The translations under genes were made by a program, and so were the position numbers. Positions 22,658 through 32,880 of a stretch of DNA of 64,000 nucleotides are shown here, piece after piece. The first letter of the stretch is position 1. Each line of letters opens with the position of its first letter. The notes under the pieces were generated by a model, which was not told where the DNA came from, searched no databases, and saw nothing but the letters and a program-made list of their open reading frames with translations. The stretch comes from Trichaptum fuscoviolaceum (Eukaryota > Basidiomycota > Agaricomycetes > Hymenochaetales > Trichaptaceae), in assembly GCA_910574455.1 (NCBI GenBank), contig CAJSYZ010000009.1, positions 744,001-808,000 on the forward strand. The letters run 5' to 3'.

Positions 22658-25105
22658 TGTTACGACCTGGGGGGAACCTGGGGGCCGTGGCGCGTTAGCG
22701 GCTTCCGGGGCAAGGCCTGGGAGGGCGCGCGGCAGCTGAGAAGGCGTAGGGAACCGTTAAGGACGCTACAACGCCAACGGAGTCGCGCGGGAAGCGGGGC
22801 TGCGGGGGCGAGACGCAAGGGGGCTCAAGGCGAGGACGGGACGGAGTCAGAGTCGAGGCTGGGAAGGCAGAGTCGAGGCGCGGGGAGACAGAGTCGAGAC
22901 GCGGGGAAATGCCAAGCGGGATTCTGGCGGGAATCTAAATTCGCGCGGGATTCTGGCGGGAATCTGGATTCGCGCGGGAATCTGGATTCGTGCGGGAATC
23001 TGGATTCGCGCGGGGATCGAAGAGCGGGAATCGTTCGGGGCTTTGGCGGGAATCGCAGAGCGGGATTCTGGGCAGGACTCAGAGCGGGATTCGCAGAGCG
23101 GGATCCGGGACAAGACAGAGACAAGAGAGCCAGAGAGCAGGCGTGCTCAGGACGGGAGCAGAGAGCTCAGGATAACCGGGATCTCAAGGCAACACTTCTG
23201 TATCAGGAGGAGGTTCCCTAAGGAAGCACTCGACAAGTCAGCATTGTAAAACTACACTAGAGACAAGACAGAAACACACCTAAGGAAGCACTCGACAAGA
23301 GGACAAAAGTGAGTGCTCCTTACGGTGGCGACAGGTATTTATCTACTGGGCAGAATCTACAGGGAACGGGCATGCACAAACGCGCAACTAACTAGTTACA
23401 CAATCTTGCGGGCGAAGGCCGCGCATACAGTGACATGAATCCGGGATTCGGGATTCGGTGCGGGAACATCTGGGCAAGATCTAAGGGAACGAGCGTGAAG
23501 CATGGTCAAGTGAAACAAAGAGAACTAAAGGAATGTAATTGTGCGCGAGGTATCAAGCTGGCGCACAGGCAGCGGGGTAACGAGCGTGGGGGGCGGATGT
23601 AATGCATACATCGTCTCGGGATAAGTTGCAGGCAACTTCTGGCGTGGATCAGGGTCGCGGGAGATCGACAGGGACCAACTTCGAAGAAGCCGGTGCTTCG
23701 ATGTCGTAACGAAGCCTAATCGCGAGGCGCGCGCGGGGCAGGGCGACTAAGGACGAGGTTCGAGTCCTTGCGGACAATGAGATCAATCCCGCACACGGGG
23801 TGGCGGGAATCTGGTCTACGGGCCGGGACAGGACGCTACTAACGAGACTAGTTGGCTGGCACGTGCGTGGCCAGGCCAATCACCTGGGGCTATCTCAAGA
23901 CGAGGTTAGCATTGAGGAGCGGGGAAGCTAAGGGGTTTCCCTTGGACCACGGGAAACTCGCGCGATTCGCGACGGGATCATGCAGGGAATCTGGTTCGGG
24001 TTTCGACCGGGTTTCGAGTTCGGGTTTCGACTGGGAATCGAGTTCGGGTTTAGGCCGGGTTTCGAGTTCGGGTTTTGACTGGGAATCGAGTTCGGGTTTA
24101 GACCGGGAATCGAGTTCGGGTTTCGACCGGGAATCGAGACAGGGAATCTTTCGGGAATCAGCGCGGGAACTTAGCTGGGGTTGCGATGGGAATCGCGGCG
24201 GGATCGAAGGCGGGAATCCTGCGGGGGATTTGCGCAGGGATTCGAGACGGGACGCGAGGCGGGAAACGAGCGGGGGGAGTTTGGCGGGACTCCAACCTGG
24301 ACGAGTGGGGGAGTCTTGACGGGACTCCAACCGGGAACGAGCGTGGGTTGCGGGATTGTCAGAGAGGACGCTTGACAGCGTTCGCGGCGAGGCGGGATTC
24401 CTGGCGGGGCAGGCTGTGGACGAACAAGGGCAGGTCGAGAGGCACAGGATGTCTAAGGGGTTAGCTAGGGCACCGTGGCAGGACGAGCGCAGGGCAGGGT
24501 TCGTGACCGGGCAGGATTGCAGGACAGCAATCCTTGACCGCTGTCGTGTTGGCTTACTCAAGGCCAGACAGAGGTCGGCTTTGGACGCAGTGGATCAATC
24601 TCCTAACTGCACTTCATGACTGTGGACGCGAGGCCGGGATCTGGTATCCGGGCATAGTCGAGAACCTACGAGGTCTGGGATAGCTATGGCTATGGCTATG
24701 GCTGTGGCAGGCTATGGCTATGGCTGTGGCTATGGTGAGTGACTTCGGGACTATGGCGAGGTACGGGGTTCACTGGAGCGGGGAACAGAGCATGACGGGA
24801 GCGGGGAGCGAGCGGGGGATCATCCTAGAGTCGGGGGAACGACGAGGCGGGCTAGGGATGGATCGAGACGCGGGGACGAGGCGGGGGACTGACGAGGAGA
24901 CGTGGGCGAGGACAAGCAGGGGCGAGGAGGTCGTAGCGGGGCGGAACTCTTAGCAGGAGAATGCATGGCGAAGCAGAGGTTCTTCTGGGATCAGAGAGCG
25001 GGGGATCCTTTCGGGATCTAGCCAAGGTCGCGATTTCGGGTTTCAGTATACCGGGTTCTGTTCGGGATTGCCTTAGACATGTTGGGGTCCTGGGGGATCC
25101 CGACA
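22658..25105 (-). repeat. 5' LTR of retroelement copy 2
   Basis: 2448 bp, and by eye the same as 12699-15146. Confidence 0.92.
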
Positions 25106-27050
25106 GCCGGACTCTAACTCGCATGCCGTGGTAATTCTTGCATTTCCACCCAATATTCAGATCACTTCCTTACTATCTAAAACAGACTAGCATGAACGTG
25201 TATATGAAGAAGCCGTCATCACAGGCTGCCTCGACAGTTAGTGTTAATCCTTCTAATCTCCATTTCATATCATTTCTGATTAAGCAACAAGGATTTGAAC
25301 CTCACTACTAGTAACAAGAGTAAACTGCAAGACAGTCATTCTCAGGCTGATATACTGGTATTCAATTCTCTTCGAGCTTTTCTTGGTAACAATTCCTCTA
25401 ATTGCTACAGATGAAATCTTCTACTTCTATTCGCAATTTGAAGAGGTCTCTGGCGGCTCATGCGCAACATATTGCAAGTGTGAGCTAATTGCTGCAATTG
25501 ATTCGTGTACTAATTCAAGGCTCCTTTAACAGGCAAGTGGTTGTGAGGTGTCGCTAACACCACGAGCACAATCACCTGCGATGACAACAGTATCCATCAG
25601 TCCTGAACCCGAAGTGCTCGCAACCAAGGCTCATCTTGGTCATCGCAAAGTCTCTCGGACTACTAGCTCTGTGCGTTAATCAAATCATGTCTATGATATA
25701 CATCCACTAACTTGCAGAAATGCAGACATCTGTAGGGCTTGAGGACAAGGATAGAAATAGTATCGGAAGGGAGGGATCCCGCGCTCCCAGCAAAAAAAGG
25801 GCAACGAATCAGTGTCTCCCTCCCGGAACTCAGGCAGGCTGGACTCACATTCTTCTGCCTTCGCTGTATCGCGCAGTTGGAAAGTCCACAACTCCATGGC
25901 AAAACCCGGACAATAAGTCCATCGGAGCCTTGTGGGGGAAGGTGTTTGATTCTGTCGAACTTAGTTACGACACGCAATTGGCCGACATCTGTTCTTTAGT
26001 TGAGTCATCCCTTATTGTCTTTCATCGGCCATTTTGAATCAAGTATGATCTGCCCTGTAGGCAGCCCAGAGATGCTCTGATAGTTGGCGCAAGAAATTGT
26101 TCGAGAAAGCCGAACAATCAATTTCGAGTTTCGTCGGCAACGAGCGTTCTAAGTCGGTGGAGACCAAAGAAATTGTGAAGATGTTGCAGACGATGGTCGA
26201 CAAGAAGAAAGCTGAACCATTCCTCTGGGAAAGCTGGCATAGTATGGATAAGGTATGTAAAAATTTGCCCCATGTCACCCTTTGTATCCCTGCATTGACT
26301 CTGAAAGTACAGAAGCAAGGGTTGTTCTGCTCTGATCTTGTAATCTCAGTGTTGTCCGTACACCTAGTCTTGGCCCTGGGTCGGCATAAAGTACTGGATA
26401 AAAACACAATAGGAAAGCCTATCGGTGCCCTCGCTCTTGCGGCAACCGCGGTATCTATCTACTTCAGTTCTTATAGTGGCTTTATTCGCTGAATTTCTCA
26501 TGAACAGGTCAAGGTTGCAATCGACAAGCAAGTGGCCCGGTTGCAAAAGATCAAAGAAGAGTTTGGTGGCGCTGAGTGGTACTTCACCAGTGCTCTGTGG
26601 CAGCCTCATACGGACGACTATGTTAACTTATTGTCGAATTCCTCGTTTTTTACTGAATCAAACTGGGAGAAGGTCCGATCCCGCCTAGCAGCTTACAATT
26701 CCATTGAAGATTTTAGTGCGGGAAAGAACACCGAACTTGTTGGATCGGGTGTCACTGGCAGGGATTTCTCCCTGTATCTTGACGTTGGAGACGCGGATGC
26801 GAGCGGCGAGTATACATATGGCGAGGGCGCTACTAGAAGTAGTAAGTGCAAGGAGGATAAGGATAATGACGGCGAAGAAGTCGAGGATTTCAAGGATAGG
26901 GAAGACAATATGGAGGACGAGAGTGTGCTTGGCGAGGGAGACGAGGTCGAGGACAAGGATCAGGAGGAGGACAAGGATCAGGATCAGGATGAGAACAAGG
27001 ATGCGGACGAGAATTTCAGCGTGGGTTATGGACGCAGTGGAGGTTTTTGA

Positions 27051-28060
27051 GGGCGAGGAGAATGACGCAGGCAGAGAGGACTGGGAAGGTGAGGGCGATC
27101 GCGAGGAGGACGAGGGTTCATTATGGGATTCGGCTACGGACGGCGCAGACTTTTAAGAGCAGGTCGATCTCTGGTGAGCTTCGGCTTTGACCCATCACCC
27201 CGCCACTGTATTCAAGCTCTTACTACCATCAACTTGCAGTGGCATTCGTTCTCTGAATATGCCGAGGAACAGCCTGCCAGCGAGGCAGAAGTGGCAAAAT
27301 ACAATCTGGTTCAGGATGCCGTGGTGTAGCTACTGAGGGACCGTGACACTGATGCACTGATTTCTACTTATTGTCTTAAATTACTTGTGGAAATGAAGTA
27401 ATTCTGGAACCTCTTACGCACTTACACGCTTGAGTACTGCAAACCGACAGACAAAAAAGTCTGCTTATATGATTAAATGATGAATTACTTATGGAATGAA
27501 CTACTTGAACCCCTTACAAACTTATACACTTGAGCACTGCAATTCGAATGCCAGAAAAAAACTTCTGATATGCTTGAATGCTGAAGACTGAATGCCTGAA
27601 GTACTGATTTAAGTCGACGGCACTGATTTCAGCAGGCCCCTTCCTGAATAATGAAACCACATGCCTGAAATCAGTAAATCAGTAGAATTTCACTTCCCAG
27701 GGCTTCAGTAAATTTCAGACCGTTTAAGTAACCTTAAGTGAAAAAGAAGATTCCCTGATGTTTCAACTTGAAACTCAAAGTGATGACGGCATCCGAATCA
27801 CCTGCCTGCGGACGACAAAAAATCTTTGTTTTAAGTTTCTATTATTAAGTGCAGTAGGCCACATTGTCGTAACAGGCCGACTACAAATTCCATGCCCTAC
27901 ATAGTTGCCAAACGGTATGTGAGCGACGCCGACATCATGGCATTTGCATTTTCGAGCAAATCTGCTTCACAGTTGACATACTCGTCACAATCACCGCTTG
28001 TCTGAAACTGCTTGACTCAACATTCATCTTCAACAAGGCTGCACCAGCGCACCATTCACC
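27051..28060. repeat. Intergenic DNA with an imperfect direct repeat
   Basis: No gene seen beyond a leftover acidic frame to about 27156. Two imperfect direct copies of about 88 bp lie at about 27382-27470 and 27488-27574; both contain CTTGAG-ACTGCAA followed by GACAGACAAAAAA or GCCAGAAAAAAA. From 27600 to 27725 the words ACTGATTTCAG and CTGAAATCAGT alternate. This may be the subterminal region of the Plavaka element's right end; no matching left end was found. Confidence 0.45.
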
Positions 28061-29367
28061 ATGGATGAATTCTTCACGATGTGCGTACCCCCTCATATCT
28101 GTCAGTAGAGAAAAGCCTCAAGAAAGAACTATGATTCCACAGAGTGGATGTCGACAAGAAGGAAAGGCACGATATCGGCGACTTATACGAAGGGGAATAC
28201 CTGCAAAGCACGGGACTATCGATTTTGTCGCACTTCAACAAGTCCGGGTGGAAATCATTGGGTCAGATTATGGAGGATCAAGGGTAGGTTCGACTTCAGA
28301 AAGATCCGATTATGTACATTGGACGAAGGGCTTATTAGTCTTCTCTCATCATAAACCACCGTGACTGCGTACTATGTAGGATCAACTATCGCGAGGAGGG
28401 TGTACCGCGTGGTCTTGGAAGGCTGGAAGTCCCGGAAGACATTATCTACCTGATTTTCTTTCACATCGGAGATGCACGAACTGCGTTTCGTTTGGGAGCG
28501 ACGAATACGCGTTTGATGCTGATTGGTGAAAGGCGTATTAAGCAGCTGATGGGTAACCCGGACTGGACGGGCGACCGCCTCATTTGCCTTGGGGCACCTG
28601 ATGCTGATAGCGACGATGATTGGGACGAAGAGGAAGGGGATGGCAGCAGTGATGCTGGGACGAAAGACGACGGCGGTGGTGAGCAGAAGGACGAGGATAA
28701 TGGGTGTAAGGACAAGGAGGGTGAGGATGACAATGACGATGAGGATGGTGACAACGGCGACGGCAATGGTAATGGTAATGGTGCCAACGACAATGAAGAA
28801 AATGAAAACAACAGCAATGACCTCCCCGACGGATTAGACTTGTGCGGCGAGCTCAAGCACTTCAAACCTCCCGCGGGGTCCCGATGGGCAGACATATACG
28901 GAGGCCTTGGCAGAGACCTCCACTTCTCCATGCCAGAACACCGCATTGCCTCCAACCTCGCCATCCCCGTCACTGCCAGCCGAGGGCGCAGCAGACCCGA
29001 GATCATCTGGAACCTCACTAAACATGTCTATGTCCGCGCCGACGACATCCCGGACCCGTCGACCGCAGAGCTGCTGGATCCCACGCACTGGCAGTGGGCA
29101 GAGTGGTTCAACAGCGGCGATGCGCGGACTGATAGGGTCAACATTCTGGGATGGATCCTGCTTCTGCATATCATCTGGACGAATAGCCGGTTGGTCCATG
29201 GGGACGACTTCGGTGACGTTTTCCATGGGAAATGGGCGGGAGATCGGTTTGAGGTAACTGAGATGGGCGTGCTTGAATCGCGCTTGAAGGAGACCGGATG
29301 TGCATGGACAGATGTCAGTGAGGAAGCTGGCCAGCTGTTCATAGATGTATTCACTGCAATGTCCTAA
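28061..29367 (+). CDS. F-box-like protein with an acidic insert, copy 1
   Basis: Exon 1 starts at 28061 (MDEFFT); exon 2 (about 28142-28276) reads VDVDKKERHDIGDLYEGEYL and FNKSGWKSLGQIMEDQG; exon 3 runs from about 28379 to the stop at 29367. The block LGRLEVPEDIIYLIFFHIGD, then AFRLGATNTRLMLIGERRIK, resembles an F-box (LP-D-L--I---I). A stretch of about 70 residues of Asp, Glu, Gly and Asn follows (about 28600-28820), then a conserved C-terminal domain with EIIWNLTKHVYVRADDIPD, GWILLLHIIWTN, FHGKWAGDRFEV and RLKETGCAWTD. F-box proteins recruit substrates to SCF ubiquitin ligases, and such families are expanded in agarics. The F-box call rests on a short motif; the paralogue at 35984-37177 supports the gene model. 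Confidence 0.75.
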
Positions 29368-30349
29368 CCGACCAGAATTATGATGGGTCTTCTGCAGATA
29401 TCTGAATACTGTGAGAGATAAAATATTGACCTGAGTAGATGAGATGGCAAGGTGATTGCAAGTCCGCTAAGAGCTAGCCGTCGAGTTAGTTATTAACTGT
29501 GAAGACGCTAGCCCTTCCAAACTTGATGTGTGTGGGGGATCTCCAAGTAGGAGGGTATGTTTCATTTGAGATCGTGTGATAGTCACTATATCCTCGCAGT
29601 CAGCAAGCAAGATAATTTACAGGTTGTTCGGAATATCAGAGGAGTGGAGACCTAGTCTGAAAGTGTGTTGGTGACGAACATCAGTTTTTTTTCGTTCGAG
29701 TTTAGGTTCAGACCCCGACCAAGACTTGAAGTCCGGCCCGGGATTTTGGAGTTCAAACGTTGATCACAAAGTGAACTTGCCGACGGCATCATGATCATCC
29801 AGTCAAAAGTTTATATTCTACTTTGTCGTAGTCCGCAACTTCACGGACGTCTACATTTGGGTGACATGGCGATAGGCAAGCTTACACTCGGTGCAACTCT
29901 GCTTCACTGTTGACACACTCGTCACAATCACTAAAACCAGCCTGACTCTCATTTTCTTCTCTGAATAACTCTCCGTAACACGAAGGTGTCTCTTTCTATC
30001 CCGAGGCCGAAGCTTATTGCAGAGATTGGGAGGTGTGTCTGTGTTAAGATAATACAAAGGTGAATGTTCACAATCACTTAGCCCTCAAAGTTTAGTACAT
30101 CAAGAATGTTTTCTGGGAATATTCACAACTATTGCAGCATCGTTTTATTCATTTCCTTCATTATGCACACCCTGAAACTCAAGCTTTCAACTCGTCCCAC
30201 TAGCTAATTAATATTCTCCATAAAGGATTACAATGTAGAATAGTGCGTATGGTGCTCTATCAGCGTTTATTCTTTTCAACCTGGCATATAAATTCTTCTG
30301 AAAACTACTGTCAAAATTCTTTAACATCTGACTACACGTCCTACACATG
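29368..30349. other. Intergenic; contains a copy of the region upstream of the F-box gene
   Basis: No gene supported. Sequence at about 29897-29931 (CTTCACTGTTGACACACTC then GTCACAATCAC) closely repeats 27961-27994, upstream of the F-box gene. Nearby text (GACGGCATCAT, TTTATATTCTACTTTGTCG) resembles 27785-27870 and 31815-31900. Confidence 0.4.
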
Positions 30350-31443
30350 TTATCCAAGCACATTGTTCTGTCCAATATCCAACCCTTTTGGCAGGTTTTT
30401 GGCCAAAATTCTGAGGTAGGATGCAGCAAAACTGTCAAGGAGCTCGCTAGTGAAATCGATTTTCCGTGAGAGCTCGAAGTCTATGATCCGACATTTGTAG
30501 GCACGGTGGTCTCGGTCTTGGTTTCCGGCGACTTCATCCGCCTCTTCCCCTCGCACAGGCGCATGCAAGATATTGCCATGCTTGAAGTCCATATGCTCAA
30601 CTCCCAACTCATGGATCCGGCCATATACATCGAGGACCTCGTTCCTAACATATGGTCGTTTCAATAAATCGATTTGAAAGAATACAAATCAGTGAAATTC
30701 TACTTCATGTCCTCAGGAATAGGCAATCCTATTTGCCAATTCTTGCCTCCCATAGGCAGATAAGGACTGCCGACTTCCTCCAAGATTAGCACCATAACCA
30801 CTGTACTGCTTTGTTCCGGGCACATTTGGTCTTGAAATTGCTGAACCAAGTCAGTGTGTTGTTCTCTGAATGCGCCATACATTTTCAAAGCGTCTTGTTC
30901 TATCTCAAGTTCTCCCTTGTCCACTTCGTCCAAAGTTTTGAAGTTGCAGATTTCGTCGTTCCACTTCTCTACGTCGATATCATTATTTCCAGTTCGTTGA
31001 GATTGGCCGCCTATCACCCAAGGAATGAAAGCAAGCTCGGATGAATTGGCAGATATGCGAGCACAGTAGAGACCGTAGCACCATGGAATGGCTATTCCTT
31101 GCAGAGATTGCATCTCTTCGTAGAACCACGTCTCCCGGAGTAGCCAGTTATTGTATCCTGACCGTGCTACCTTTGCGACAAGGGGCGGAAGTTTTGTGTC
31201 TGGTACATCCGGAGCCAAGCCTACGGGCTCTACCTTGAAGACATATCCAGACCGACCATGCCCTATACAATCCCCAATCTTGAGGTTCAAGGTTTTGGGA
31301 AGGACATGGTAAAGTTCCGGGAATGGGTTATAGGTACGCAGCTGACGTTTGGGCATAGCTCGCGTCGTAGACTTACGGGTGCCATTTCTCTCCAGGATGA
31401 AGTCTTCGGGAAGAGAAGCGGCCTTCTTGAGAGTTAATGACAT
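30350..31443 (-). CDS. Atypical protein kinase-like protein
   Basis: Two exons (31443 to about 30705 and about 30643 to 30350) are joined by a 60-70 bp intron at EDMK|NEVLD; about 343 residues. Kinase landmarks occur in order: glycine loop GHGRSGYVF at about 61-69, VAKVAR with Lys 91, a Glu in the following helix (LLRETWFYEEM), catalytic loop HMDFKHGNI at about 264-272 and IIDFE in place of DFG at about 300. The HxD-x4-N spacing is kept. The N-lobe/C-lobe link region has a charged insert (KWNDEICNFKTLDEVDKGEL). Agarics carry many such fungal-specific kinases, usually of unknown substrate. The DFE variant leaves activity uncertain. A truncated relative lies at 38325-38740. Confidence 0.75.
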
Positions 31444-32880
31444 TAATCCATTGCTCTTGCTGAGCAGAGAAGACTCAAGCGAGAGAGTTGCTACTTCTAA
31501 CTGGAAGACGTGCCAGTGAATGTGAGTGAACGATCAATGAAATCGAACTGCAAAGTATTGGCAGTGCTCACCAACTTGAAGGTGTCGGAGGAAGCCATCT
31601 AGTTTGATTTGCGTAGTAAAGAGTCAGAGATAGTGATTGTGAATGCTCACCGTGGTTACTCGACCTTATATCTGAGAATGGTTGGCTTTGTTGTTGAATC
31701 GCAGTTCAAGTTACGTCTTCGTTTTAAAATCCGACCATCTCAAGGCAGTGGCATCAATTGAAACTCCGAAATTAAAGTTGAAGATTCGTCCGGGCGGCTC
31801 CGGGTGGAGTTTCGAGTTAGCCGACGGCATCATTGCACTGCAGTGGCAGTGGCAGACGACGAAAATTCTTCGTCTCCAGCTTTTATTTTGTAATTTCTAA
31901 GTATTGTCGGCCACGCTCTCGTACTCCGGAACAGTACGACTCTTACACGGTTCTGTGGACAAAATGGCGCTGATCGTTTATTAAGTGTGCATCGCGGTAC
32001 AATTCCGCACGACCGTGACAGTCGACCCTACTAACTCTCTCCTTCTCCGCGGACTCTCCATATTACAAACACGTACTCTTCCTATCTCGCAGCGGAAACT
32101 TGCTACAGAGACGCAGAGGGATGCTAGGAGGATGTGAAGATGAATGTTCACAACAGAGTGATCACGTTGAGTACGTCTCAGGCTGGACTCGCAAACCCGT
32201 CATTACTATGTCACAATAGTGTGGTGATTTTCATGACACAAATGACTGGTTTACGAGTTTATATACGGTCTCGCACAAGCTTAATCTGGTACGTGTGATC
32301 TATGCCTCTACATCACTTTCGAATAACCCTTGATAGTTACCATCATATTTGGCATCAGGAAGCAGCCCACGAGCTTGATATACAGTACCTCTGGCACGTT
32401 CGGATGATCGTGATGCTTCCGCCATAGTCAGGCGGTTCGTCACTTGAGAACGTCTCCAAGCATAGAACGGGATTATATCATCAGCCTGAGGCTTTGCGGT
32501 GCACATAGCGTGAATTAGACGCCGGTCAATGACGGAAACGAAGACTAATGTTTGGAGAGTCGGAAGAACGAAAGTTATGATAGCTAATTCTGCACATCAA
32601 GTCGAAGACTCTCAGAGGATTCTTTTCCCTTATTGAAGACTCAACTCGATCTTGCGAACCGTTCTTGCGTACATACAACGCATCCTCCCATCAGTTGCCA
32701 TCAATGCGAGCAGAGATATAATTAGGATTCTCCCAGCACTGCTGGTGGCAGCCGGGCATACGAGGACTTAACAACCCTTTCACCGCGTTTCCTCACCCTT
32801 CCCTCCCTTACCCACTCTCATTCGCTCTCTGTCGGGCCTCAACATTGTACTTCACCGCTCCCGGCGTTGAACTCATCGTC
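31444..32880. other. Intergenic, no supported gene
   Basis: 31444-31680 is upstream of the kinase and likely holds its promoter. 31790-31910 has repeat-like text (GACGGCATCATTGCACTG, CAGACGACGAAAATTCTTCG). A 68-codon frame on the minus strand at 32506-32300 (MCTAKPQADDIIPFYAWRR) has no support beyond being open and is not called. Confidence 0.4.

Larger units (their letters stand above)
18729..25105 (-). mobile_element. Non-autonomous gag-only LTR retroelement, copy 2
   Basis: Same family and orientation as copy 1. LTRs are 18729-21175 (2447 bp) and 22658-25105 (2448 bp); the interior is 1482 bp. The duplication is GCCGG (18724-18728 and 25106-25110). The three extra interior bases relative to copy 1 are single insertions: one A in a poly-A near 21345-21355, one C near 21418 and one G near 22280. 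The element interrupts the partner gene in coding sequence; flanking codons join as SPP then DSN. Confidence 0.92.
16402..27050 (+). pseudogene. Divergent partner gene of the Plavaka transposase, split by an LTR retroelement
   Basis: The start ATG at 16402 (MSTRRQTRAKN) opens a very basic/acidic coiled-coil region (residues about 30-140, Lys/Glu/Arg/Ala-rich). Later small exons include PWEDEGETVTLTSFQG (about 17825-17942), SNKSKKRKLSRDTLSD (about 18165-18235) and NNKKRKSPP just before the insertion. The frame resumes after 25110 as DSNSHAV. The last exons carry a conserved-looking block (VAIDKQVARLQKIKEEFGGA, WYFTSALWQPHTDDYVNLL, SLYLDVGDAD) and an Asp/Glu/Lys tail ending at 27050. Two KKRK clusters could be nuclear localisation signals. 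A run of seven A at 16860-16866 appears to shift the frame, and a second acidic frame continues past the stop to 27156, so decay beyond the insertion is likely. Pairing with the transposase is inferred from position and shared repeats. Confidence 0.6.

Noticed and set aside
8772..25105. Interpretation of the two retroelements as one tandem assembly duplication
   Set aside because: Each copy has its own different 5-bp duplication and lies in a different gene, so they are independent insertions.
28600..28820. GAT/GAC-rich stretch as a separate microsatellite
   Set aside because: It stays in frame as the acidic insert of the F-box-like protein, and the paralogue has an equivalent insert.
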